A stretch of DNA of 20,194 nucleotides from Collodictyon triciliatum (taxonomy: Eukaryota > CRuMs). The stretch is taken from NCBI GenBank assembly GCA_043381765.1, contig JBHJMP010000842.1:1-20194 (forward strand), given 5' to 3'. Numbering within the stretch: position 1 is the stretch's first letter; each line of letters begins with the position of its first letter. Positions 1 to 8,685 of this stretch are shown here, in pieces. The notes under the pieces are model-generated. The model was not told where the DNA came from. It worked only from the letters and a program-made list of their open reading frames with translations, and made no database searches. Position numbers and translations under genes: made by a program.

Positions 1-40
1 AAAAGAAAAGAAGAGGAAAAAAAATTAATATAAATTAAAA

Positions 41-47
41 AAAAAAG

Positions 48-82
<35 letters not shown>
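41..82. repeat. Poly-A tract at left edge
   Basis: An almost pure run of A with one G follows an A-rich purine stretch starting at base 1. Bases 83-191 are unique sequence with short open frames in two phases, but no splice junction I could justify. They may hold the previous exon of the gene starting near 192. Confidence 0.85.
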
Positions 83-86
<4 letters not shown>

Positions 87-191
87 CGCACAGTAGCTGG
101 GAGCCCGCTCGCCCGAATCAAGGACCTTGTTTCGTTTCCATCACCAAACCAGGCAACCCATGATTAAAACGTTATCGGCGATGAATAGTCA

Positions 192-1703
192 ATGATAAGT
201 GTGCAAAAACTCATAGCCCTTTCTTTTACACCTCAGCAAGGATGTCCATCGGGAGTCTTCATGTATGGAGTTAATCCCAACGTATCACTATTACTATTGT
301 CGAATAGCGGCAGACTATTCCACTACAAAGTTGGTACTTATATTGGCATCGATTTTGCCTTTTACTGCCATACATGTGTGGTCATTCGTTTAAAACAATC
401 GAGCTATGGATGTATTACTCTCATTATTTTTAATTCACTGAATCAACTTTTCAAATGAATGACCGACTACGTCAGCTGCATCCATGCCTTGCATCCAAGA
501 CAGGTTTGTTCGCAGAATGACTGTAAAGCATCGTTAATTAAAATTATAGGCGTTTGTTTATATGTAGATTTGGTGAAACATGCATTGCAGCAATTATTTG
601 AGAAATTCTTTTAATACATTTCATTTTTTTTAAAAAAAAAAAAAAAGACCCTGACCCGTATGCATTGATGTTGGATATGTCCGAGCCGGCAGAATGGGAT
701 GTCGGACGATGTTCGGACTGGAAAGAGCTGACTGAGCCATCATCGATTAGCAGTTGCCAGCCAGTAAAGTATGCGTGATGTTTAGCGTATAATAGATGTC
801 TCATATTCTAGTTTTTCCTTTTGTGTAGATGGGACTTCAGACGTTTCGCTGCAAATCTAGTTATTGAAATACTCACGTGCACATATGTTAAATAGTCAAC
901 ATGTCATTACAAAAAGGGGAGAACCCTCTGCTTCCTCATGGACAGAGCAGATAGAGGTGGCATCATCAAACCATTCTGCAGACTACATTCAATTGGGTCA
1001 TAACATCAACTTCTTTGTTTTTTCACAAGAGGGGTATGTTTCTCGTAGTCCTGCTAGTATTTCCACATCAATAGAAACAATATCAAAGCCTCCTTAAGTA
1101 TCTTTTATACATAGGGATTCGTCTCTCTTTCTCTCTTTCTCTTTGAATTTTATTTCATCTACCTAAAAACAATGGTGTTGATATTTAAGATATACAGAGG
1201 ATAAAATAAAATAAAAAAATAGAGAGCGAATCCTCAGTAGTACTAAGTGGACAAGTTAAATCTTTATGTGCTTTCTCTTTTTCTCTTTCTCTCTTCTTTT
1301 TTTTTTTTTTTTGACAATAGAGACTTTAAGCAAGATTCACTCTACGAAAGTATTTCTTCATGCTTGCTGCAAACAAGACAATCAGAGCCCATCCCATCCT
1401 TTTGGAAGTAAACCTACTTGATGATTAGACGTTCACTTTCACACGATAGGGAAAAAAATTATAATAATATGAAGCTCTAAACAACAATTTGAAGACATTT
1501 CCATTAAAAGAGATTAATAAATCATTAGCGAGTCAGACCTGTTGATCGAAATTGACGAAGCAGCTCCATACCAACGAGGTTCTCCCTTTAAGACAAACCC
1601 CCAACCAAACGCGATTCCATCACCATCCTCCCACCATAATCATATCAACCCTCCATCTTTTCCTTCCGTTCCCATTCCAACCTCATCGTTTTCACATCAC
1701 TAA
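192..1703 (+). CDS. 3' part of multi-exon gene, unknown function, possibly beta-propeller
   Basis: Not recognised. Four blocks join in frame: about 192-333, 648-763, 861-1033 and 1529-1703 (stop TAA). The donors are GTACTT, GTAAAG and GTATGT and the junction phases are 1, 0 and 2, each matched by the next acceptor. The joined protein has about 201 residues from the ATG at 192. The first exon alternates hydrophobic strands with turns (GVNPNVSLLLLSNSGRLF), which looks like a WD/beta-propeller blade. The third has a similar strand pattern, and the last begins acidic (ESDLLIEIDEAAPYQR) and becomes a Pro/Ser/His-rich tail. The true start probably lies further left; the left boundary of the first exon is unresolved. 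The last exon could instead splice out at GTTCTC near 1578. The concordant phases make a real gene likely, but the product is unknown. Confidence 0.5.
1034..1528 (+). other. Putative intron with pyrimidine tracts
   Basis: This 495 nt interval lies between two blocks of the unknown gene at the left edge. It starts GTATGT and ends in TAG. It holds two pyrimidine tracts (about 1120-1144 and 1270-1312, the second ending in a T run) and otherwise AT-rich sequence. I see no further exon inside, though a small one cannot be excluded. Confidence 0.4.
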
Positions 1704-1950
1704 TCCCGCCCCGCCATGCATCTGCAATCTCGGCAAACAGGAGAGTCCAGCCGACGACTTGTAAAAGTAACAACACTGTTGATCCAATCCAATCCAACCC
1801 AATCCAAACACCACCAAATCCCAAACACCGCACAGAATCAAAAGAAGCGGCATAATCAACAGACCCTACCCTCACCCTCCCCACAGGACCCCCGGGACGA
1901 GCTGCTTGTCGCACAGGACACACCCACGCAGCCGCGGCGTCAGCTGGCAC

Positions 1951-2378
1951 CGGTGATTATGGCCGGCCAGCCCAGCCTGGAGCAGCTGCTTCTGCACAGC
2001 TACATGCACGGCCCAACGCGCAGTCTCGGCACACAAGGCGCGGGCAGACGCGCGGAGAAGGATGAAGCCGGAGCCAAAGAGCCCGACGAGGACGAGGACG
2101 AGGACGATTCGCTCGGTCGGTCTCCAGCAAGGGCAGCCTATGTCGGACCTGTTGCGGCCTTTGGGCAGCGGCGGCACAGCACAAGCAGCTCCCTCAGCGA
2201 CGATGCCGCCTGCGAGTCGGATGGGCGGCGGCTGTTGGGCCAGCCTGGAGGTGGAGATTGCGATGGTGGTGATGGTGATGGTGATGGTGATGTTGATGGT
2301 GGTGATGGTGATGATGATGATGATGGTGCAATCCAGACAATCGGTGACCGGATGGAGAGGATGGGACATGCCTTTTAA
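1951..2378 (+). CDS. Acidic, Ser/Arg-rich putative protein or first coding exon
   Basis: Not recognised. The open frame from ATG 1951 encodes 142 residues: a short amphipathic start (MAGQPSLEQLLLHSYMHG), an acidic run (EPDEDEDEDD), a basic/serine cluster (RRHSTSSSLSDD), then Asp-Gly repeats from the GGTGAT microsatellite, and a stop at 2376-2378. GC content jumps just after 1880, where a good acceptor (pyrimidine tract plus CACAG ending at 1886) opens the same frame, so the exon may start at 1887 with its ATG upstream. The frame also holds a phase-1 donor (GTGACC at 2342) compatible with the acceptor at 3077, so this may be the 5' exon of the tail-anchored protein downstream; the joined product would be about 491 residues. 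That intron would be about 736 nt, longer than others here. Confidence 0.42.
2262..2328 (+). repeat. GGTGAT/GATGAT microsatellite
   Basis: Imperfect tandem of GGTGAT and GAT units. In the frame of the acidic ORF it encodes Asp-Gly repeats; on the complement it reads as His runs. Because it is free of stops in several frames it creates long spurious ORFs on both strands. Confidence 0.9.
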
Positions 2379-3012
2379 CCAGACCGGAGTGCATATTCTC
2401 TCCTACTCTATTTCTCGCTTCTCGTTTCCTTTTTTTTTTCTCTCTCTCTCTCTTCCTGATTGTGCTGGTGTACATGCAACCAAATCGGCCCAGCCAATAA
2501 GAAGGAAAGGAAGACAAACAAAAGCAAGTATGATGTGGTGGCGCTATCGACGCACAACACACACGACGTGTATGTTACGGCTGCCCTTAGAACTACACTA
2601 CACGATGGTCGGCCGTGATGCACACAATAAATTGAACAAATCCCCCTCCCCTTATAAGAAAAACGACAGCAGCGGGCACGCGTTCGTCGAATAACCGGGC
2701 GTGTGCACATACACACAGAGAGAATCGGCTAGGTCAATCGGATAAGCGCAGGCCATTTAAATAGAGCAACCATCATCGCAAGTCCAGGTCTCTCACATCT
2801 TCACTCACATGCATACATACATACACACAGATAAGATACCATCAAAGCGCCAAGCAGGAAGCAAGAAAAAAAAACAAAATGAAAATACAGAGCGAGGTAG
2901 AGAAAGAGAAAAGAAAAAGGCCTCACACATATGAACAGAATGGAAAGCCTATCGTGGACCACGTCACTCATCAGCACCGTCCGAGTCCCGCAAACCCTCC
3001 GACTCTGTAAGC
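2379..3012. other. Low-complexity interval without a clear gene
   Basis: Contains a CT run (about 2436-2452), purine-rich stretches (about 2855-2920) and ACAT-type repeats (about 2807-2828). A short ATG frame (2931-3006) ends at a GTAAGC donor in phase 1 that would fit the acceptor at 3077. It is an alternative 5' exon for the downstream gene, though its composition is unremarkable. Otherwise probably intron or intergenic sequence. Confidence 0.4.
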
Positions 3013-3055
3013 AGCCACAACCACAACCACAGCCACAGCCACAGCCACAGCCACA
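3013..3055. repeat. CCACAG/CCACAA hexamer repeat
   Basis: About seven tandem hexamers, mostly CCACAG, immediately upstream of the first well-supported exon of the tail-anchored protein gene. It is open in several frames (Pro-Gln, Thr-Ala, His-Ser), which inflates ORFs here. Confidence 0.85.
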
Positions 3056-3077
3056 AAAGCTCACCGTGCATCCACAG

Positions 3078-4399
3078 GCAGGCACAAAGACTACACAGAG
3101 TACGGCGCAGTGGGGAGCAGCACAACCGCGCCGAACCACACACGCGAATGGGGGCAGCTCTTTGCATCGCCAATAGTGCGGTGGACTCTCCACGAATCCG
3201 CGCAGGACGAGAAGCCCGTGCCGCGAGGAGGCTCCGAGCTGTGCGCGCTGCTGGCGCAAAAGTGCAGCGATGTTGTAGACTTTGCAAGGAGACTGGACGG
3301 AATCGAGCCGCCTGCCTTCTGGCGCCCGCAAGCGCAGGAGGAGATGGGAAGCAGGTTTTCCATCCAGGTTCATCTTGCCACGGCCCAGTGTGCATTGGTG
3401 GTGGGGCCGGCTCGGTGGTACTACCTGATGGCCGGGGCGTCGAGAGACAAGTATGTCGGCGAGTGTGTTGCCCGCTTCCGTCTTCAGTCGGCCGGGGCGC
3501 GTGGGAACGGTTCCCACACAGGTGATGAGTCGTTTGTTTCCGTGTTTTGTGCAAGTGTGATTTTACATGCAACTCCTTCACTTCCTTCCTTTCTTCTTTG
3601 ATGGTGTTTGGGTTTCTGGGTAGATCTGTCGAGATTTCTCTGCAAAGACAAAGATTGTGTGCCGTGCACGTACCGGGCCAAAACGAATGGCGATATCTGC
3701 GGCTTTTCGATTGCTGAGTCTGACGTAATCCCGGGTCAGGACAGCTCGCTCCCTTTTGTTCTGTTGACAAAGGACTATCCAAGAGAGTATGTTTTTCTCC
3801 CAAAGCCCGTCACTGGAAGCGTTGTGTTTCACCCAACCACAGAAGACATGCTGACGACTCCGAAGGCGTGGAGAGATTTGTGTAAGTTCCTCATTCCTTT
3901 CTGCATCCTTTGACTCGTTTGTGTGTGTGTGCTTGTGTTTCTTTTTCTATGCTCTGATTCTACCCAAATTTGAACAGACTTCTAATATCCGCCAATATCT
4001 GTGATAAACTCTATAGTTCATCAGCTAGAGGTGACCGGATTCGATGCCAGGAAGCTTGTAATACTCGCTGACTTTGGATTCAGCCGCTTGGATGCAGACC
4101 AGGATGTGCCCGAAGCAGGCAGAGTCTGTCCAGGTGGTGTAAACCACGGATACTTTCGGCTCAAAAGCATAGAGTCTGCAGTGGAGATGCACGAAGAGGA
4201 TGAGTATGGGAGAGAACCTGGCAGTTTCCGTCGCGAGATTGAGCAGCTCTGGATTGAAATTCAGAAGCACCGCCACAATGACCGGCCGAAGGCTCTCAGA
4301 GACGAAGGGACTCCTCGATTTTTCTGGGTATGCATGGCTGTTTCGATAGTAGCTTTGGTCGTGCTTGTGGTGCATTCACAGAGTGGCTATTATCTGTGA
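3078..4399 (+). CDS. Putative tail-anchored membrane protein, unknown family
   Basis: Not recognised. Three exons join in frame: 3078-3521 (left end uncertain; acceptors at 3077, 3098 and 3110 all give the same phase), 3624-3881 and 4017-4399 (stop). Donors are GTGATG and GTAAGT; acceptors are GGTAG and CTATAG; both junctions are phase 1. The first exon encodes a mixed soluble region with FWRPQAQEEM and a Trp/Tyr-rich segment (GPARWYYLMAG). The second has a Cys pair (CKDKDCVPC) and Phe/Pro-rich strands. The third ends with a charged, probably helical segment (FRREIEQLWIEIQKHRH) and one hydrophobic helix (FFWVCMAVSIVALVVLVV) about eight residues before the end. A single C-terminal helix with a tiny tail is the usual layout of tail-anchored proteins of the ER or mitochondrial outer membrane. 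No signal peptide is visible. The start codon is not fixed; see the exon at 1951. Confidence 0.65.
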
Positions 4400-4844
4400 T
4401 TATGAAAATCAGTGTGTAATAAGCAATATGGAGCTTTATCAAGACTGCCTTGTGGAAGAGATTGCCCATACCTCGGATTAGATATATCGAGATTAATACT
4501 CTATTTCGATTAATATAAAAAAAACGATAGAATGATAATGATAAAAAAAAAACTAATCCTTGGCCGTTTGACTTAGTTATAGAATTATGATTTTCTTTCA
4601 GATAGAGAGGAACCCAATTATTTCAAAAAAATTTTTTTTACTAGTACTTCGAAATATTGCTGGATTGTTGTATATAAAAAGCTGGAAAAAAAAACTGAAT
4701 GTCAGGGGTTTCTATTCAGATGAGTTCATAAAGAAAATTAAGTACATAGGTACTCTTCAGGTTTGCTTTAATTTCATGATTACATGGGTAAGATTTATAG
4801 GTAGTATGAAAGGCCGATATGAAAGAAATGCCCAGCGTTTTGAT
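4400..4844. other. Intergenic region between converging genes
   Basis: AT-rich sequence between the stop of the tail-anchored protein gene (+) and the stop of the RAD51-paralogue gene (-). It has short A runs (for example 4517-4524 and 4542-4551). A short open frame near 4587-4850 is AT-driven and has no domain signature. Both 3' UTRs should end here. No gene is seen. Confidence 0.6.
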
Positions 4845-5889
4845 TCATAGCAGTTCGCTTGATGGGATGTGTACTATTCCGGATGTTTCAACCAGAAAGT
4901 ACTGCAAATAAGATGGCATGTGGGGAGAAAATACGACTTTGACAAAGCGGACAATTGCATGGGGGTTCTTTTCTTTCAGAAAGGAGTCCTGCGCATAGAA
5001 AAATAAAGATATGTTGGTGTCCAAAACAAGAAGGGAAAAAAAAACTCAATATGAGATTACATAACCAATAAAAAGATATCCATGGTTGTGAGAATTATTA
5101 TTATTATTACTATTATTATTGGTATTTGTAAATCGAGAAGGGATAGAAAATGATTTTGATTAAATTTTATCAATGAGATTGCATCTTTAAATGCAGGACC
5201 ATTGTACAAACCGGCTTCAACAGACGAGCTGTCTTCACCACTTGTAGACGAACATTGATGCACGAAGACCAGGCCAAACCAAGGGCTGGGTCTTGAACAG
5301 AGACTGTTCTTTCATTCTCGGTGGGATCTGCATTTGCAGCAACTTGGTGGTCCACAACCTGATTCACAACGAGGACAGTGCCGCAAAGATTGTGCGCAAG
5401 TGTCTTAAGACGAGCGGCCAGAGCAAATAACACGCGGGAGCGGGATTTGTAGCCTTCTGGAGTTGCCTCTATCTTTTCGGAACCGTCAACAGGTATCAAC
5501 AGTGGCGGCAGCGAATCAATAACAATCAGGCGAACTCCAGGCGGCAGCGGAGAGTCCAAAACTCTCTGCAGAGCTTCCAAGGTTGGAATCTGACGCAAAA
5601 AGAGGGAGTCCATGGCCTTTGGCGGACACAATTGCGCAAGTCGACGGGCAAAAGTGGCAACTCCCGTGAAGAGATACAGCACACGCTGGGCGTTCTGTGC
5701 AAGCTTTGAACTGAGAGACAAGGCATACTGAGTCTTGCCGCTCCCAGCAGCGCCGTAGATCTCAACCACAGTTCCGGACGGCAGCATAAAGCCCAGCTCG
5801 TCCTGGATGCCTGTCTCTCCTTTGTCCCTAAGGCGATCATAGAGCTCGAGTGCTGTGCAGTTTGCTGGAGGCGCCGTCTTTTCAGTCAT
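4845..5889 (-). CDS. RAD51-paralogue recombination ATPase, XRCC3/XRCC2-like
   Basis: RecA-fold ATPase of the RAD51 family, expected in the nucleus helping RAD51 filaments in homologous recombination repair. Two exons, 5889-5212 and 4988-4845, are joined by a 223 nt phase-0 intron (donor GTTTGT, acceptor GCAG). The product has 273 residues. Walker A is GAAGSGKT (46-53). Walker B is LIVIDS (121-126). VLVVNQV and PALGLAW follow, as in XRCC3/RAD51 cores. The second exon supplies the last strands (FSPHMPSYLQYFLVETSGI), which match the end of XRCC3-type proteins; without it the reading frame runs on into AT-rich intron. There is no N-terminal helix-hairpin-helix domain, and the short start (ALELYDRLRD) is more like XRCC2. 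XRCC3 is about 346 residues in humans, so this is a short form. An alternative donor at GTGAAG, also in frame, would drop about nine residues. Confidence 0.85.
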
Positions 5890-6081
5890 TCGGACAGTCG
5901 TCTTTCTGGGTGTGCAGCTTTCGTTGTGCTTGGACTTGGCATCGCCACGCTAAATATGATTCTGTCGAGACAAATTGGACGCACGATGAGGGCGGCAACA
6001 AGTCCCTGGTTTCGCAGGCGCTTCGGCGAAAGTGGTCAGCAGAGTCGCTTTATGTTTTGCTCCCTTTCTGTGTCCTTATTT

Positions 6082-6115
<34 letters not shown>

Positions 6116-6143
6116 CGATGCACCAAAAGAACGAAGGACTCTC
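5890..6143. other. Intergenic region with long poly-T
   Basis: Separates two genes that both read on the minus strand: the end of the protease gene and the start of the RAD51-paralogue gene. It contains about 30 consecutive T at 6084-6113 (poly-A on the transcribed sense) just downstream of the protease stop. The frames crossing it on the plus strand are phenylalanine runs from this tract. Confidence 0.7.
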
Positions 6144-7650
6144 TTAGGCGCAGACACCACGCGGGTTGCTTAGCGCACGCTGAAGGCCGGCGTTTGCAAC
6201 GATGTCTGTCCCGGCGTTCGAGCCCGAGCCTGTTCGGCCGCAGCCACCGTGCGTATGGATACCTTTTCAGGTATGATTAGTCAGGTCTGCCCGTGATTGG
6301 CTCACAAAATGATGAAGGATGACAGCACATACCTATAGCAACGCCTCGCTCAACATCCTCGATGGCCGAGCCTGAGTTGCCACCGGTTGTGTCTGTGCGG
6401 TGGTAGAGGGCGCCTGAGCGGGTGCTGGAAAATGGGCCCGTGTGTGTCTTTTGCACTTGGTTCCAAGTACGCGAGAGATCAAACTCTGTCACGCCATACC
6501 TGCACATCACAACAGGGCGATGAGATATATAAAAAGAATGGAAAAGTCAGTAGTCGAAGGAAAAGCGATTCGGGATTTGTGATGAATCAGAGATTTGAAT
6601 CTAATGATAAAACTCGAATCCATGCGATTTTGATGCGTCGAAACAAACCCAGTGATGCAGAGAGGCTGCGAGTTGGGAACGGGGACAGACGTGGCAAGGC
6701 GGTGAGCAATGCGACCAACATGCTCGTAGGCACTCAGACCAGTATTCTATGAGAAGCAGTACGCAAGCAGGGAAGATGAAAAGAAAAACAAAAGAAAAGA
6801 AAACAAGAAAACATAAAAGAAACGAAAATAAACGAAAAGAAGCTTCATATCGCAATTAACGATGGGCAAACCGAGTTGGGGAAAGCACCCATGTATTGCC
6901 AGTCATTGCCAACCCCACCGTTAAGGCGCTGAACTGAAGCAGCATCGACCGCAAACTGGTCTTCGGGGGGCGGATGTACAATCGCGCCAGTTGCTGTGCT
7001 GAGTGGGACATTGAACTCAAGGACACCAGATCCAGCCGAGTCTGTACCGCAGTGACCGGCCGTCAGGAAGCACTTGTTGCGGTCGTCGATGAGCCAGCCG
7101 CTGCAGCCGCCACCACCCAAATAACGGGCGTTGCGATTGTCATATGAAAGCTGGCGCTGGTCTGATGGTGATGATGGTGATGGTGATGATGGTGATGATG
7201 ATGATAATAATAATAATAGTAGTAATAATAATAATAATAATAATGACGGTGATTATGGTGGTGATGATAGTTGAACTAGTAAGAGGAAGATGAACAGTAA
7301 TTGTAATTGTAATTGTAATTGTAATTGTAATTGTAATTGTAATTGTAATTGTAATTGTAATAAACTATCAAGTTTGATGCAAGTGACAATAAATGATGGC
7401 TAGAAGCTACCTTGCGTGTTGCAGATGGACGTGGCAGTTTGGTTCATGGCATGCCCAGCCCATGCACCTGCGATCGAGACACGGCTTTCGTCACCGTCGA
7501 GGAACGCAATCAGCTCCACCCGGACAGCGTCGCCGTTGAAGTAGGCCGATGTGAAGCTCCACTGTGCGAGTGACTGCGCATTGAGATACTGCTCGGCGTT
7601 GTCCTTGAGCGAGACAACTGCAGCAGAGCCAGTCAGAGAGAGAGAGAGAG

Positions 7651-7682
<32 letters not shown>

Positions 7683-8226
7683 GTGAGTCAGACGCCGAGA
7701 GTGTGCTTTGTCTCGACCGCACTTACTTCGCAGGTACGCGCCGTCCTTGTTGATTATGCCGCCTAGGCTGGTCACGCTGCGGTCAAACTGCAGGCGAATC
7801 CAGGCTGCTGATTCGACACGGACTTCGTGGGAGAAGAGGACTCCCTTGAGCCCGCGCGCTGGTCGGTTGGCGAGGACACCAGAGTCTGCACCCACAGAGA
7901 CGAAAGTCTGCGGCGTATTTGTTAAGGTGGGCGGGGCGTTGGGTGCGAGCTTTCGTTCTTTTGGAAACAAGAGAAGAAAAAGAAGAGGAAGAAAGAACGG
8001 TGGTGTCCTTTTACTTTTGCTATTACTGCTTATCTTGTTTATCTTGTTTATCTTGTTTATGTTTTTTGTGTGTTGGTGTCGAAACCAAAGCAGGTGGACG
8101 AATAGGGTTGTGGCGCGGGTTGACCTGAGGGATCTCGACCATGGACGGGGCAAGATAGTCATTGGCAGCTACAAGCGCAACACCAAGGGCTGCTACCAGC
8201 AGAAGCGTTGAGGCGAGGCAACTCAT
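6144..8226 (-). CDS. Secreted trypsin-like serine protease (S1/PA clan)
   Basis: Six exons join in frame: 8226-8086, 7907-7727, 7617-7411, 7161-6861, 6499-6333 and 6262-6144, giving 371 residues. Residues 1-21 are a signal peptide (MSCLASTLLLVAALGVALVA), so the ATG at 8226 was preferred over an in-frame ATG upstream. Residues about 48-176 form a beta-rich N-terminal region. The protease domain follows: catalytic His213 in LTAGHCG, candidate Asp263 in GNDW (Asp249 is the alternative), and nucleophile Ser319 in TTGGNSGS. It ends with a GIHTHGGC segment typical after the active serine. Cysteines at 196, 207, 214, 275, 340 and 370 could form disulphides. Donors are GTTTCG, GTAAGT, GTAGCT, GTTAAT and GTATGT; phases agree at every join. 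The wider domain pattern resembles trypsin-like proteases of bacteria and protists. The substrate is unknown. Introns carry several microsatellites. Confidence 0.88.
7163..7269. repeat. GGTGAT / TAA trinucleotide-rich repeat in protease intron 3
   Basis: Imperfect GAT/GGT units run into TAA units and back. On the coding (minus) strand the repeat reads as CATCACCATCAT up to the acceptor AG at 7163-7162, so it takes the place of a normal polypyrimidine tract. Confidence 0.9.
7297..7360. repeat. GTAATT hexamer array in protease intron 3
   Basis: Ten perfect copies of GTAATT (7297-7356) plus a partial copy. It lies in the same 249 nt intron as the neighbouring trinucleotide repeat, so most of that intron is tandem repeat. 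Confidence 0.95.
7635..7681. repeat. (GA)n(GT)n compound dinucleotide array in protease intron 2
   Basis: About ten GA units switch cleanly to about fourteen GT units. On the coding strand it is (AC)n(TC)n and forms most of the 109 nt intron, ending about 15 nt before the acceptor CTGCAG. Confidence 0.95.
8028..8062. repeat. TTGTTTATC nonamer repeat in protease intron 1
   Basis: About three and a half copies of a nine-base unit (TTGTTTATC) within the first intron of the protease gene. It is preceded on the plus strand by a purine-rich stretch (7970-7995). Confidence 0.85.
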
Positions 8227-8685
8227 CAGACTACGTTGGGCAGAGGCAATTAGAAATGAGGGCGTTCGGTCTTTGTTGGAATACTTTTGAGTTGCGTGTA
8301 AAGAAGATAGAAATTGACAAGTCTCGTTAAATACAAGGTGTAAGTGCATCATTTGCACAACTCTGATTGTGCAGATGAAAGCATAATACATTAATATATT
8401 TTTATTATTAATGTATTGATATAGTAAGAATTAAACGTAAATAAAATCAGCATAGTTATTTTCCATAAATAGAAAATCAGGGTTTACGTGACTGCTTTCA
8501 GGGCTTTGGGTCGCAGGTGGGGGTATTCCTATATCTTAAAATACCGAGGCAAGGTCTGCATTTTGCGTCTCTTTATTTTGCAAACAGTGTGGTTATTAGA
8601 TCTCATTTGGTGTTCGATAGAGTACAGCATCAATTGGAAGCTGTGCCATGTTGCGTGGAATATGGGCTGGGGGTGTTTCTCGGCT
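8227..8685. other. Intergenic region upstream of protease gene
   Basis: Lies between the start of the protease gene and the stop of the membrane-protein gene, both on the minus strand. It includes an AT-rich palindromic-looking stretch near 8388-8415 (TTAATATATT...AATGTATT). It should contain the protease promoter and the upstream gene's 3' UTR. No coding signal is convincing. Confidence 0.6.

Noticed and set aside
160-198. A tiny intron of about 37 bases that would join bases 83-160 to the exon at 192
   Set aside because: It would restore a frame but is about half the shortest intron supported elsewhere here (70 bases), with no pyrimidine tract.
2194-3803. Long minus-strand ORFs (His-rich, Trp-Leu repeats)
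   Set aside because: They are antisense to GC-rich exons and to the GGTGAT and CCACAG repeats. No domain or splice structure supports them on the minus strand.
7551-8211. Plus-strand ORFs across the protease locus
   Set aside because: They are antisense shadows of protease exons and of its GA/GT and TTGTTTATC repeats.
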